Below are positions 17,543-27,027 of a DNA stretch of 62,779 nt, one piece after another. The position numbers were made by a program, and so were the translations under genes. The notes below the pieces were generated by a model. That model did no database searches. It was not told the DNA's origin and was given only the letters and a program-made list of their open reading frames with translations. This stretch comes from Occallatibacter sp. (GTDB taxonomy: Bacteria; Acidobacteriota; Terriglobia; Terriglobales; Acidobacteriaceae): positions 1 to 62,779 of the forward strand of contig JADGNO010000244.1 in NCBI GenBank assembly GCA_017883405.1. The letters are read 5' to 3'. The first letter of the stretch is position 1. Each line of letters opens with the position of its first letter.

Positions 17543-18802
17543 TTACGGATAGATGCCGCGAATCTTCACCGCTTCAGACACGCGACCGATGCCGAGCATA
17601 TTGGCAGCGATGCGCATAGGCACATTTCTATCGAGGTGAATCTTGAGTACATCGCGGAATGACGTCTTCATAACGCGCTCGAGGCGGTTGTAAATGTCCT
17701 GCGCCTCCCAAAACAAATGCTGCTCGTCCTGGACCCATTCGAAGTACGAGACGGTGACTCCGCCGGCATTACACAGAATGTCAGGAATCACGAACGCACC
17801 TTTCCTTTCGAGGATGCGATCGGCTGCGGGAGTGAGCGGCCCGTTGGCAGCTTCAGCAATGATGCGCGCGCGCACTGAGGCGGCATTGTCTTCGCGAACA
17901 GTGTTTTCGAGCGCCGCGGGCACCAGGATGTCACAGTCCATCGCCAACAGTTCAGCCGGGGAAATGGGCTCGCTTTCCGGGAAGCCTTCCACATGTCCGC
18001 AGAGGACTTTCATGTGAATCAGTTCAGGAATGTTTAGACCGTTGCGATTGTAAACGCAGCCGGTTGAATCGCTGACGGCAATGACCTTCGCGCCAGCATC
18101 GTGAAGCAACTGCGCTGCAATGGAGCCGGCATTGCCAAAGCCCTGCACGGCCACGGTCGCCCCTTTGAGCGGGATATGGATGTGCTCGCAGGCGCATTCG
18201 ATGGTGTAGAAAACGCCGCGCCCGGTTGCTTCGTTGCGGCCAAGCGATCCTCCCAAGCAGATGGGTTTGCCAGTAACAACGCCAGGAACGGCATAGCCCT
18301 TGGTCATGCTGTAGGTGTCCATGATCCAGGCCATGGTTTGCGGATTGGTGTACACATCTGGCGCGGGAATGTCCTGCTCGGGCCCAATGATGGGGAGAAT
18401 GGCGCTGGTGTAGCGGCGCGTCATCCTTTCAAGTTCGCCCTGAGACATGCGCTTCGGGTCGCAGGTGATTCCACCTTTAGCTCCGCCGAACGGGATGTTC
18501 ACGACCGCGCATTTCCACGTCATCCATGTTGCCAGCGCCTTCACCTCATCCAACGTGACCTGTGGGTGATAGCGAATGCCGCCTTTGGCGGGACCACGCA
18601 CCGAGCTGTGCTGCACGCGATAGGCTTCAAAGCGATGAATGTGCCCGTCATCCATGCGGACTGGCACGGTAACCATCAGGATGCGCTCGGGATACTTGAT
18701 CATTTCCCGGGTATCCTGATCGAGCCCTAATGCATTTGCTGCCGTGTCGAAATTTTCCAGGGCAACATCGTAGGCGTTCCCTGCAGTCACTGTTGTTAGC
18801 AT
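17543..18802 (-). CDS. gdhA: Glu/Leu/Phe/Val-type glutamate dehydrogenase
   Basis: This NAD(P)-dependent glutamate dehydrogenase interconverts glutamate with 2-oxoglutarate and ammonia. Start ATG 18802 gives 419 residues and is preceded by TAAGGAGGG; the open frame extends upstream without support. The substrate-site lysines are visible at Lys97 (MTWKCAVVN) and Lys109 (PFGGAKGGI), with GPEQDIPAPDVYTN. The Rossmann domain has VAVQGFGNAGSIAA. The protein lies 57 nt downstream of ilvE and at the end of the 2-oxoacid:ferredoxin oxidoreductase operon. There it can regenerate 2-oxoglutarate from the glutamate made by the aminotransferase. This is the hexameric, roughly 420-residue class. A leucine/valine dehydrogenase reading is less likely at this length. 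Confidence 0.93.
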   Translation of the reverse strand: MLTTVTAGNAYDVALENFDTAANALGLDQDTREMIKYPERILMVTVPVRMDDGHIHRFEAYRVQHSSVRGPAKGGIRYHPQVTLDEVKALATWMTWKCAVVNIPFGGAKGGITCDPKRMSQGELERMTRRYTSAILPIIGPEQDIPAPDVYTNPQTMAWIMDTYSMTKGYAVPGVVTGKPICLGGSLGRNEATGRGVFYTIECACEHIHIPLKGATVAVQGFGNAGSIAAQLLHDAGAKVIAVSDSTGCVYNRNGLNIPELIHMKVLCGHVEGFPESEPISPAELLAMDCDILVPAALENTVREDNAASVRARIIAEAANGPLTPAADRILERKGAFVIPDILCNAGGVTVSYFEWVQDEQHLFWEAQDIYNRLERVMKTSFRDVLKIHLDRNVPMRIAANMLGIGRVSEAVKIRGIYP

Positions 18803-18859
18803 CCTATTTCCCTCCTTACCTGAACCGGGTTTCGGAACAAACAACGTTTCGGCCGCGGG

Positions 18860-19843
18860 TCAGGCGACACTCGTTTCATGCAGATCGGGAGTTGTCTGCG
18901 CTGCATCCTGCGTTTTGTATACCGGGAGCAGCCACTTCCGGTAAGTTCCCAGGCGGCCGTGCGTCGCGTCGAAGTAACTTCGCTGCAACTGACGCACTAT
19001 TGGACCGATGGCCGCATCCTTCACCGGGCGATGGTCAACGCGCACAACGGGTGCAATGCCAACCGCCGTGCCGGTGAGGAAAAGCTCGTCGCAAATGTAG
19101 AGTTCGCTGCGATCGATGGAGCGCTCGACAACCTGCAGCCCCAATTCGCGCCGGGCAAGTTCCATGATGGTGTCGCGCGTAATGCCTTCCAGAACGTTGT
19201 CTGTAGTGGGAGGCGTGATCAATTTGCCCTTGCGCACCATAAAGAGGTTGCAGGTGGCGCCTTCAGCAACGTGGCCGTTTTCGTTGAGGAAAATGGCCTC
19301 GTCGAATCCGCTCTGCCGCACCTCATCGCTGGCCAACGCACTGTTCACGTAGGCTCCGCAGATTTTTGCGCGTGCCGGAATGGCATTGTCTTCAATACGC
19401 CGCCACGAGCTGACGCCGGCATGGATTCCCTTGTCGACATGGAGGTATTCGCCGAAGGGCATACCGATGATCGCCCAATCGTCCTGATCGTCCATTGCTA
19501 CGCCAACCCGCTGGGCTGACTTGAAGGCGATGGGGCGAATGTAAACGTTCGTTCGGAAGTTGTTGCGGCGCAGGATTTCTGCGGTAATGCGGCAAAGCTC
19601 TTGCGGAGATGCTGAGACGTTGATGCGCAGAATGCCGCAGTTTTGCTTCCAGCGCTCGTAGTGCTCAAGCGCGCGAAGTATTAAAAGCTCCTGAGAAAGA
19701 TCGTCCCAGTGGGCGCGAACGCCTTCAAAAACGCCGGTACCGTAATGCAGGGCATGAGTGAGAATGCCTACGTGAGCCTCACGCAGCGGCATGAACTTGC
19801 CGCCAAAATATACGATCGAATTCTGATCGGCATCAGCTTTCAC
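18860..19843 (-). CDS. ilvE: Branched-chain amino acid aminotransferase
   Basis: This class IV PLP aminotransferase transfers the amino group between Leu, Ile or Val and 2-oxoglutarate. I chose GTG 19843, which follows AGGAGGT by 6 nt and the upstream stop by one base (TGACGTG). It gives 327 residues; the much longer open frame is spurious. Lys160 in ARAKICGAYVNSAL is the PLP lysine. NGHVAEGATCNLF, GITRDTI and DELFLTGTAVGIAPV are the fold-IV signatures. Its place directly after the 2-oxoacid oxidoreductase genes suggests it feeds branched-chain 2-oxoacids to that enzyme, or withdraws them in the biosynthetic direction. A D-amino-acid aminotransferase is excluded by the IlvE-type motifs. Confidence 0.94.
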   Translation of the reverse strand: MKADADQNSIVYFGGKFMPLREAHVGILTHALHYGTGVFEGVRAHWDDLSQELLILRALEHYERWKQNCGILRINVSASPQELCRITAEILRRNNFRTNVYIRPIAFKSAQRVGVAMDDQDDWAIIGMPFGEYLHVDKGIHAGVSSWRRIEDNAIPARAKICGAYVNSALASDEVRQSGFDEAIFLNENGHVAEGATCNLFMVRKGKLITPPTTDNVLEGITRDTIMELARRELGLQVVERSIDRSELYICDELFLTGTAVGIAPVVRVDHRPVKDAAIGPIVRQLQRSYFDATHGRLGTYRKWLLPVYKTQDAAQTTPDLHETSVA

Positions 19844-19844
19844 G

Positions 19845-21305
19845 TCACACCTCCTGAAACGATTCTCTGAACAGTTCTCTGCCGCGCGAGAGGGCGAGCT
19901 CATCAAGCTCAAACCACTTTGTGTTCCTGACCAGGCGCCGCAACGCGGCGTCGATGCTGGACTGCGGTAGACCGTTAGCAACCTCAAGCAGCGCTCCCAG
20001 CATGACCATATTGCCCGCGCGGGCACTGCCCAGTTCATGAGCAATCTGCGTGAATGGGAGTGCAAGGACATGGACGTCGTTACGTACGCAATCGGTCGGG
20101 AACGTTTCGCCGTTGTAAATAATCCAGCCTCCGGGACGAACGCTTTTATCGAACTTGCGCAGTGATGGCTCGTTCATGGCGACAAGAATGTTGGGCGCAG
20201 TCACCAACGGCGAATCAATTGTCTCGTCCGACAGGCGCACATGGCAGTTTGAAGTGCCTGAGCGCATCTCAGGTCCGTAAGACGGCAGCCACGAAACTTC
20301 AAGGCCAGCTTCGAGCCCGGCCTCGGCAAGTACTTCACCCAGTAGCAGCACGCCTTGTCCGCCGAAGCCTGCCACGCGAACGTGCAAGTCGATGGGCTTG
20401 GTGGCTTTGTTAGCGGCGGATGAGGCTTCGGCAGAATCATCGTTGACGATGTCGAGGATGGCGGGGATCGCTTCGAGCGAAGGTGGTTCCGGCGGAAGCC
20501 TGCGCGGCTGAGCCTCCTTTGTTCGATCGCAAAAGACGCCAAGTGGATATGTCTTTTCCATCACGTCGCGCACCCAGTGCTGAGAATCGACAGCAGACAT
20601 TTTCCAGATGGTTGGGCACGGCGAAAGCACTTCAATCAGCGAAAATCCTAATCCCTTGACCTGATTTTCAACGGCGCGATGAATGGCGCGATTGGCCTGT
20701 GCGATCTGTTTGTTGTCGCCAAGACCCACGCGCTCAATGTACACAGGGCCCTGCAACGTGGCCAGCAATTCACTCACATGCAACGGGTAGCCCTCGGTTG
20801 TGGCGCTGCGGCCCTCGGGCGTTGTGGTGCTGGTTTGGCCGAGGAGCGTGGTGGGCGCGGCCTGTCCGCCGGTCATGCTGTAGATGGCATTGTTGACAAA
20901 AATTATTGTGATGTTCTCGCCGCGATTGGCAGCATGCAGAATTTCAGCGGAACCGATTGCGGACAAGTCGCCGTCACCTTGATATCCGATGACAATGCCC
21001 GCAGGCCGGCTGCGCTTCATGGCCGTGGCTACCGCAGGACAGCGGCCGTGCGCGGCCTGCACATTGCCCACGTCGAAGTAGTAATAAGTAAAAACCGAAC
21101 AGCCGACTGGGCCAACGAGAATTGTCCTATCCTGAATGCCGAGTTCGTCAATGGCGCGAGCCAGCAGCTTATGCACAATGCCGTGACCGCAGCCGGGGCA
21201 AAAATGCGTCTGATGCTGAAGCTCGGGCTTGCGATCATAACGCTCGTAAAAGGACTTCGCCCGGCCGTGAACCACCGTGTACTCAGAAAACTGTTCGCTA
21301 GACAT
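19845..21305 (-). CDS. 2-oxoacid:ferredoxin oxidoreductase, fused beta (TPP) and gamma subunits
   Basis: This protein joins two subunits that are usually separate. Residues 1 to about 285 form the beta, TPP-binding part: [21 protein letters not shown], and the TPP motif [22 protein letters not shown] with [11 protein letters not shown]. After a Ser/Ala-rich linker ([13 protein letters not shown]) comes the gamma part from about 305: [22 protein letters not shown], with [17 protein letters not shown] chose ATG 21305 (486 residues), which overlaps the alpha-subunit stop by 8 nt and is preceded by GAGGAG. The enzyme oxidatively decarboxylates a 2-oxoacid with CoA to acyl-CoA, reducing ferredoxin. 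The context (ilvE, CoA-transferase) points to branched-chain 2-oxoacids, while 2-oxoglutarate or an aryl 2-oxoacid stays possible. Confidence 0.9.
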   Translation of the reverse strand: MSSEQFSEYTVVHGRAKSFYERYDRKPELQHQTHFCPGCGHGIVHKLLARAIDELGIQDRTILVGPVGCSVFTYYYFDVGNVQAAHGRCPAVATAMKRSRPAGIVIGYQGDGDLSAIGSAEILHAANRGENITIIFVNNAIYSMTGGQAAPTTLLGQTSTTTPEGRSATTEGYPLHVSELLATLQGPVYIERVGLGDNKQIAQANRAIHRAVENQVKGLGFSLIEVLSPCPTIWKMSAVDSQHWVRDVMEKTYPLGVFCDRTKEAQPRRLPPEPPSLEAIPAILDIVNDDSAEASSAANKATKPIDLHVRVAGFGGQGVLLLGEVLAEAGLEAGLEVSWLPSYGPEMRSGTSNCHVRLSDETIDSPLVTAPNILVAMNEPSLRKFDKSVRPGGWIIYNGETFPTDCVRNDVHVLALPFTQIAHELGSARAGNMVMLGALLEVANGLPQSSIDAALRRLVRNTKWFELDELALSRGRELFRESFQEV

Positions 21306-22410
21306 TGGCCATGCGCTCCTCATCGATGTTGATTGCGGGTTCTGTGATCGGCGCTATCGAATAGCGTTTTGCCAGGTTACGCACCAAGTCGAGAACCTGT
21401 TCGTGCGACGGGACATTGCCGCCGGTGCGGCTGAAAAACTCCACCGGCCGGGTACCATCCAATGCCAGACGAACATCTTCGAGCATCTGACCGTTACTCA
21501 TTTCGACTACAACGAACACACGCGCGCGCAGAGCCAGGCGCTTGAAATGCGAAACCGGAAACGGATAAAGCGTGATGGGGCGCAACACGCCGACATTGAT
21601 GCCTTCGGCGCGAGCTTCAGCTGTAACCGCCTTGAGAATGCGGCCTACGATCCCATATCCAACCAGCACAATCTCGGCGCCCTCTGCTTGCCACTCCTCA
21701 GCGCGCGCTTCAAGGTGTTCGGCGCAGCGATACTTCTGCTCAAGGTGGCGAACGTGCGCTTCAAGGTCGTCGACATCCATGAAGAGCGACGTGATGAGAT
21801 TGGGCCGCGATGCTGCGGTGCCGGTAACAGCCCAATCGGGCGTTTGACCCTCGATAGCCTGTTCGGGAAATTCAACCGGTTCCATCATCTGGCCGATGAA
21901 CCCGTCGGCAAGAAGGACAACGGGGTTGCGATAACGGTCTGCGAGTTCGAAGGCAAGAGCCGTTAAGTCCGCCATCTCCTGCACAGAATGCGGAGCCAGC
22001 ACAATGGTGCGATAGTTGCCATGGCCGCCACCTTTGACCACCTGGTGATAATCGCTTTGCTCCGCTGCAATATTGCCAAGGCCCGGGCCACCGCGCGTGA
22101 TGTCGGCGATGACGCAGGGCAGTTCTGCGCCGGCCATGTAGCTGATGCCTTCCTGCATGAGGCTTATACCAGGACCGCTGGACGCAGTCATGCAGCGCAC
22201 GCCCGCAGACGCGCCGCCATACAACATGTTGACGGCTGCAACTTCGCTTTCGGCCTGGAGAAAAACTCCGCCCGCGCGCGGCATGTATTCTGCTGCAGCC
22301 TCGGCAATCTCGCTGGCCGGCGTAATGGGATAGCCATAAAAAGCACGGCATCCGGCCAGTATTGCGCTTTTTACGATGGCTTCGTTCCCCTTCATCAGTT
22401 GCTTGCGCAT
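21298..22410 (-). CDS. 2-oxoacid:ferredoxin oxidoreductase alpha subunit (VorB/KorA-like)
   Basis: This is the alpha subunit of the ferredoxin-dependent 2-oxoacid oxidoreductase. Start ATG 22410 follows AGGAGGGAT and gives 370 residues; the longer open frame merely overlaps the ferredoxin gene. Signatures are [30 protein letters not shown] at the N-terminus (GYPITPAS binds substrate/TPP), [19 protein letters not shown], and [14 protein letters not shown]. The C-terminal half contains [13 protein letters not shown] and [12 protein letters not shown]. It overlaps the ferredoxin subunit by 16 nt and the beta-gamma subunit by 8 nt. The match is best to the 2-oxoisovalerate/2-oxoglutarate class rather than pyruvate:ferredoxin oxidoreductase. 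Confidence 0.92.
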   Translation of the reverse strand: MRKQLMKGNEAIVKSAILAGCRAFYGYPITPASEIAEAAAEYMPRAGGVFLQAESEVAAVNMLYGGASAGVRCMTASSGPGISLMQEGISYMAGAELPCVIADITRGGPGLGNIAAEQSDYHQVVKGGGHGNYRTIVLAPHSVQEMADLTALAFELADRYRNPVVLLADGFIGQMMEPVEFPEQAIEGQTPDWAVTGTAASRPNLITSLFMDVDDLEAHVRHLEQKYRCAEHLEARAEEWQAEGAEIVLVGYGIVGRILKAVTAEARAEGINVGVLRPITLYPFPVSHFKRLALRARVFVVVEMSNGQMLEDVRLALDGTRPVEFFSRTGGNVPSHEQVLDLVRNLAKRYSIAPITEPAINIDEERMANV

Positions 22411-22697
22411 GACGGAGATCCCTCCTGGCCGGTGCTCATGATGGCAGCTGCCGCAGCGCGATTTGCCACAGCACGCATCACAGTGATTGCGCCGGGCTCC
22501 GGACATGCCATAAAACAGATTCCGCATCCCGTGCAGCCCGTACCCGCATATACTGCCGTGCGATATCCATAATGATTTAAATGTTCGCCAAGGGCGATTA
22601 CTCTTGGCGGGCATGCTTCAACACACAACCCGCAGCCCTTGCACTCTTGATCGTCGATCTTCAATAAGCCTCGATCGCGTTTTACAGCATCGGTCAT
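22395..22697 (-). CDS. 2-oxoacid:ferredoxin oxidoreductase ferredoxin (delta) subunit
   Basis: This 100-residue 2x[4Fe-4S] protein has Cys19, 22, 25 and 29 ([12 protein letters not shown]) and Cys55, 58, 61 and 65 ([12 protein letters not shown]). ATG 22697 is preceded by CAGGAG. The open frame upstream of it is not supported. It is the electron-transfer delta subunit of the oxidoreductase encoded by the two following genes. The C-terminus is Ala-rich. It begins 28 nt after the CoA-transferase stop. Confidence 0.93.
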   Translation of the reverse strand: MTDAVKRDRGLLKIDDQECKGCGLCVEACPPRVIALGEHLNHYGYRTAVYAGTGCTGCGICFMACPEPGAITVMRAVANRAAAAAIMSTGQEGSPSCASN

Positions 22698-22725
22698 TCC
22701 ATTGCTCCTGTTTGGCGAACCGTCT

Positions 22726-24051
22726 TTATGCAAGCGCGGCTGCCGTCCGTTCGCGCTCAAGGTAGTGAGCACGAACTGCAAAGTCTTCAAGTTCCTGTTG
22801 AAAGCGCGGATCGGCAATGGCGATCAACGCCTGTGCTCTTTCGCGCAGAGTTTTTCCGTGCAGATAGGCGATGCCGTGTTCGGTAACTACGTAGTGCACA
22901 TCGCCGCGCGATGTCACCACGCCGGCGCCGGGCTCAAGCACTGGCACAATGCGCGAAACGTCGCCGTGCATTGCGGTAGAGGGTAGAGCGATGATCGGTA
23001 TTCCGCCTTTTGAACGCGCCGCTCCCCGAATGAAATCGATCTGGCCGCCAAATCCGCTGTAGGGCCGTGTACCCAGAGAATCCGCACAAACCTGGCCGGT
23101 CAGATCTACCTGGAGCGCGCCGTTGATTGCAACCATGCGCTCGTTTTGCGCAACGACAAATGGATCATTGGTGTATTTGATGGGGCGGAATTCAAAACAG
23201 GGATTGTCGTGAATGAAATCGAATAGTCGCTTGGTGCCCAGCACGAACGCCACAACGGCTTTACCTCGGTGAATCGACTTCCCTTCACCGTTCATCACGC
23301 CAGACTCCATCAGATCGACAACGCCGTCCGGACACATCTCCGTATGAATACCCAAATTGCGTTTGTCATCGAGACAGTGAAGAACAGCTTCGGAAATTCC
23401 GCCGATACCTGTCTGCAGCGTTGCACCGTCAGGGATGAGCGAGGCCACATTGCGGGCCACGCGCATGTGCATTTCATTGAATGGTTCTGTGTGCAGCTCA
23501 AGCAGCGGACGATCGGACTCGACGACCGCCGTGAGATGGCTGATGTGAATTGCCGTCTCGCCATGCGTACGCGGCATCTGCGGGTTGACCTCCGCAATCA
23601 CGGTGCGGGCCAGGCGAACCGTGGTGAGCGTGCAGTCCACAGTGGTGCCTAACGTTACAAAACCATGCACGTCCGGGGGCGAAACCTGCATCAGCACCAC
23701 ATCGAGCGGGAGCGCGCCGGATTCGAAAAGGCCCTCAATTTCGCTCAAGAAAATCGGCGTGTAATCGGCTCGTCCGGCAGCCACAGCGTCCCGCACGTTG
23801 GGACCGAGGAACAGGCCGCGATGACGAAAATGACCTTCGTACTCAGGTCGCGTGTAGCGGGCGTTGCCGAGAGTCATCATGTGGATGATCTCGACATCGC
23901 GCAAATGGGGAGCGCGGGCGACCAGCTGATCCACCAATACTGAAGGTGTACCGCAACCTGACTGAATCCAGACACGATCACCGGAACGCACAGCCTCAAG
24001 TGCCTGCGCTGCGGTCATTTGCTTGCCACGGTAATCATCTTTCCACGACAT
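22726..24051 (-). CDS. Acetyl-CoA hydrolase/transferase family CoA-transferase
   Basis: This 441-residue protein belongs to the family of 4-hydroxybutyrate CoA-transferase, butyryl-CoA:acetate CoA-transferase and succinyl-CoA:acetate CoA-transferase. Family features are [32 protein letters not shown], with the catalytic glutamate in the HTEM context, and [12 protein letters not shown] and [18 protein letters not shown] in the C-terminal domain. It is the first gene of the minus-strand operon leading to the 2-oxoacid:ferredoxin oxidoreductase. It could convert the acyl-CoA product to free acid while forming acetyl-CoA, or activate an acid for reductive carboxylation. The exact acyl specificity cannot be read from the sequence. 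Confidence 0.88.
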   Translation of the reverse strand: MSWKDDYRGKQMTAAQALEAVRSGDRVWIQSGCGTPSVLVDQLVARAPHLRDVEIIHMMTLGNARYTRPEYEGHFRHRGLFLGPNVRDAVAAGRADYTPIFLSEIEGLFESGALPLDVVLMQVSPPDVHGFVTLGTTVDCTLTTVRLARTVIAEVNPQMPRTHGETAIHISHLTAVVESDRPLLELHTEPFNEMHMRVARNVASLIPDGATLQTGIGGISEAVLHCLDDKRNLGIHTEMCPDGVVDLMESGVMNGEGKSIHRGKAVVAFVLGTKRLFDFIHDNPCFEFRPIKYTNDPFVVAQNERMVAINGALQVDLTGQVCADSLGTRPYSGFGGQIDFIRGAARSKGGIPIIALPSTAMHGDVSRIVPVLEPGAGVVTSRGDVHYVVTEHGIAYLHGKTLRERAQALIAIADPRFQQELEDFAVRAHYLERERTAAALA

Positions 24052-24331
24052 CGCTCATCGCCCTGGATGCGGAATTTTTGCTTCTGCAATCCGCCAATGG
24101 TCAGGCCATCGACCGGCGCTTTTGCCGGTTTGCTGATCAGCCTTTCCCCAACAAAACACGGCGTTTGGGAGCAACATAAAATCTCCCAAAAGCCCGCGTT
24201 ATTCTGCGCTTTGCAGGTCGTGTCTGCTGTGATGGTTGTCACCCGTGGGAACACGCGTATTCAGGCGTGAAATATCGGATTCTGAGATACGGAAGCCAGA
24301 CCTAACCTGAATCGAGTAAGCTGTGTTCGAT
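24052..24331. promoter_or_regulatory. Divergent intergenic region with an 8-bp inverted repeat
   Basis: This gene-free stretch separates the CoA-transferase operon (minus) from glcDEF (plus), so it must hold both promoters. TTTGGGAG at 24164-24171 and CTCCCAAA at 24183-24190 form a perfect 8-bp inverted repeat around 11 nt, close to the centre of the region. A shorter ACCGGC/GCCGGT hairpin lies near 24113. I see no clear -35/-10 pairs. The 24164-24190 repeat is a candidate operator shared by both operons. Confidence 0.4.
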
Positions 24332-25783
24332 ATGCTTCCCCAAGGACACATCGAAGAACTTCGCGCCGCTGTCGGCACCGACGGATTAATCACAGGCGAG
24401 AGTCAACTGCAGACCTATGAATGCGATGGGCTGACGAACTTTCGTGTGATGCCGGGCGCGGTGGTGTTGCCACGAACAGCCGCAGAGGTGCAGGCGGTGG
24501 TACGCGTATGTGCGCGCCACAAGATTCCGTTTGTGAGCCGCGGAGCCGGGACCGGCTTGAGCGGAGGCGCATTACCATCGGCGGGCGGCGTGGTCATCAG
24601 CCTGGCCCGGATGAACCGCATTCTTGAAGTCAACATTGCGGATAAGTACGTTGTAGTTGAGCCGGGCGTGATCAACGCGCACGTTACGCAGCGGGTGGCG
24701 CCGCAAGGATATTTTTATGCGCCCGACCCGTCATCGCAAAGCGTGTGCACCATCGGCGGCAATGTAGCGGAGAACTCCGGCGGAGCGCATTGCCTTAAAT
24801 ACGGTTTCACCGTGACGCACACGCTGGCCTTGGAAGTGGTTCTACCGAATGGCGAGATCGTGCAGCTTGGCTCTCCCACTCTGGACGCGCCGGGATACGA
24901 TTTGGCTGGAGTGTTCGTGGGTTCGGAAGGCACACTCGGCGTGACCACGAAAGTTACCCTGCGCATTGTCAAGCGGCCCGAAGTTGTTCAAACATTGCTG
25001 GCCGCATTCGATTCGCCCCAGGCAGCGGGACAAACGGTGAGCGATATTATTGCGGCGCGCATGCTGCCCTCGGCGCTTGAAATTATGGACACGCTCGCCA
25101 TCGAAGCAGCGGAGGCGGCCGTGCACGCAAACTACCCAATGTGCGGCGGACTGCTACTGGTGGAACTCGACGGCCCGGGCAGCGAAGTAGATGCCCTGAT
25201 GCGCCAGGTGCTGGAAATCTGCCGCAACAACGGCGCACAGGAAACGCGCCTGGCGCAATCGGAAGCAGAGCGAATGCTGGTGTGGAAGGGACGCAAAGCA
25301 GCGTTCGCCGCCATGGGTCGCATTTCGCCGAACTACATTGTGCAAGACGGCGTGATTCCGCGGACGGCATTGCCGCGCGTATTAAGCGAGATTGATCGCA
25401 TGGCAACGGCCGTCGGCCTGCGTGTTGCAAACGTCTTTCATGCAGGCGACGGCAATCTACATCCACTTGTGTTGTATGACCGGTCCATCGATGGGCAGGA
25501 AGAGAAGGCGCTCGATCTCTCCTACCGTATTCTGCATCTGTGCGTTGACAATGGCGGCTCAATTACCGGCGAGCACGGCGTGGGAAAAGAAAAACAGGAA
25601 GCACTGGGCTACATGTTCAGTGAGCCGGACCTGGATACCATGCAACTTATCCGCTGCGCGTTCGATCCCGCGAATATTTCGAACCCCGATAAAGTATTTC
25701 CGCGAACAAGATTGTGCGGAGATAAACCGGGTCCGTATACACCTCACCCGCTGGAAACCGCCGGCATTGCGGAGATCTTTTGA
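24332..25783 (+). CDS. glcD: Glycolate oxidase FAD subunit
   Basis: This FAD-linked oxidase subunit of glycolate oxidase converts glycolate (or D-lactate) to glyoxylate (or pyruvate). I list ATG 24332; an in-frame GTG at 24323 is also possible, and neither has a strong ribosome site. The FAD-binding type 4 domain shows SRGAGTGLSGGALPSAGG and GGNVAENSGGAHCLKYG. The C-terminal domain shows FHAGDGNLHPLVLYD and GGSITGEHGVGKEKQ. The length, 483 residues, is usual for GlcD. The glcE start shares its last base with the glcD stop. The D-lactate dehydrogenase alternative cannot be dismissed from motifs alone, but the three-gene glcDEF set and the nearby malate synthase favour glycolate. Confidence 0.94.
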   Translation: MLPQGHIEELRAAVGTDGLITGESQLQTYECDGLTNFRVMPGAVVLPRTAAEVQAVVRVCARHKIPFVSRGAGTGLSGGALPSAGGVVISLARMNRILEVNIADKYVVVEPGVINAHVTQRVAPQGYFYAPDPSSQSVCTIGGNVAENSGGAHCLKYGFTVTHTLALEVVLPNGEIVQLGSPTLDAPGYDLAGVFVGSEGTLGVTTKVTLRIVKRPEVVQTLLAAFDSPQAAGQTVSDIIAARMLPSALEIMDTLAIEAAEAAVHANYPMCGGLLLVELDGPGSEVDALMRQVLEICRNNGAQETRLAQSEAERMLVWKGRKAAFAAMGRISPNYIVQDGVIPRTALPRVLSEIDRMATAVGLRVANVFHAGDGNLHPLVLYDRSIDGQEEKALDLSYRILHLCVDNGGSITGEHGVGKEKQEALGYMFSEPDLDTMQLIRCAFDPANISNPDKVFPRTRLCGDKPGPYTPHPLETAGIAEIF

Positions 25784-27024
25784 TGACCACAGCTGCTGCA
25801 ATCACGCGGGAAGAATGCAGGACGCGACTGGCAACAATCGCCGGCGCAGAGCGCGTTGTCAGCACCGGCGAAACCGTTACAGTTGCCGCGAGCGATGTGG
25901 AGCAGATTGCGGAGATACTGCGCTTCGCCAACAGTAACGGAATTGCTGTGACCCCATGCGGAAGCGGCACGAAACAGAGCTGGGGCAACGCGGTAGAAGC
26001 GGGCATTCTGCTTGACCTGAGCCGCATGAACAAGCTCCGCGAACATGCGTGGCAGGACATGACCTGCACTGTCGAAGCCGGTTGCACCTGGACCGTAATG
26101 CAGGCCGAGTTGGCGCATCACGGACAGATGGTAGCGCTCGATCCGCTATGGCCCGAACGCGCAACGGTAGGCGGCATGGTGGCCGCGAATGATGGCGGCT
26201 GTTTGAGGCTGAAATATGGCAGCCTGCGAGATCTGATTATCGGAATGACCGTTGTGCTTGCCGATGGCACTATTGCAAAAACCGGTGGCAAAGTTGTGAA
26301 GAACGTTGCCGGTTACGACCTGCACAAGCTGATGACCGGAAGCTTCGGCACGCTTGGGGTAATTTCGGAAGTCAATTTTCGCCTCCATCCGCTTGAGTCA
26401 AACACGCAGACCTGGACTGCAGTTGCGCCGGAACCATTTCAGTTTGAGCACGCCCTGCGCGGCCTGCTCGATTCGCAACTGACGCCTTCATCTGTGCAAT
26501 TGCGCTTAAGTGAAACTGAGTGCGAACTTGACATTAAGATTTCCGCGCCAGCCGAATGCATGGACGAGCACTCAGCAAAGCTCAGCAAGATTTGCGGCGT
26601 AATGGAATTAAGTCCATCTGACGAAACGGTCTGGCAAGCGCGGCAGGAATTGCATGACACGGCCAACGCAGTGGTGCTGAAGATTTCTACATTGCCAAGT
26701 GACCTGTGCCTTCTCTGCAGCGAGCTTCAGGATTGGGCGGCCAAAAAAGGAATGGAAATTGCAGTTGTCGCGCAGGCAAATGGCTTGGTCACGGCCGCAT
26801 TGAAAACAGCGCCTGACGCCGCAATTGCACTCATTGACCATTTACGCGAAAGACTCAGGAAGGTTGGCGGCAGCGTTGTTGCTCTGCAGGTACCTGGGCC
26901 GCTCCGCAGCACGCTGGACGTGTGGGGATGCGAGTCAAATGCCCTGCCGCTGATGAAAGAGATCAAACGCCGCTTCGATCCAAATCGCATTCTTAACCCC
27001 GGACGCTTTGTGGGAAATATCTGA
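25783..27024 (+). CDS. glcE: Glycolate oxidase FAD-binding subunit GlcE
   Basis: This is the second FAD-binding subunit of the GlcDEF complex, 413 residues, with ATG 25783 in a TGATG overlap with glcD. It has only the FAD-binding domain plus a short C-terminal part: VTPCGSGTKQSWGN, GGMVAANDGGCLRLKYG and TGGKVVKNVAGYDLHKLMTGSFGTLG. The last 40 residues resemble the GlcD C-terminus (MKEIKRRFDPNRILNPGRFV). It is followed by glcF after 3 nt. No oddities are seen. Confidence 0.94.
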   Translation: MTTAAAITREECRTRLATIAGAERVVSTGETVTVAASDVEQIAEILRFANSNGIAVTPCGSGTKQSWGNAVEAGILLDLSRMNKLREHAWQDMTCTVEAGCTWTVMQAELAHHGQMVALDPLWPERATVGGMVAANDGGCLRLKYGSLRDLIIGMTVVLADGTIAKTGGKVVKNVAGYDLHKLMTGSFGTLGVISEVNFRLHPLESNTQTWTAVAPEPFQFEHALRGLLDSQLTPSSVQLRLSETECELDIKISAPAECMDEHSAKLSKICGVMELSPSDETVWQARQELHDTANAVVLKISTLPSDLCLLCSELQDWAAKKGMEIAVVAQANGLVTAALKTAPDAAIALIDHLRERLRKVGGSVVALQVPGPLRSTLDVWGCESNALPLMKEIKRRFDPNRILNPGRFVGNI

Positions 27025-27027
27025 TCT

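Noticed and set aside
19844..20071. Upstream extension of the ilvE frame beyond GTG 19843
   Set aside because: The extra 76 residues overlap the end of the beta-gamma oxidoreductase gene and do not resemble an aminotransferase. GTG 19843 has a near-perfect ribosome site.
22411..22614. Upstream extension of the 2-oxoacid oxidoreductase alpha frame
   Set aside because: It overlaps the ferredoxin gene, whose eight cysteines are in the other frame, and ATG 22410 has AGGAGGG in front.
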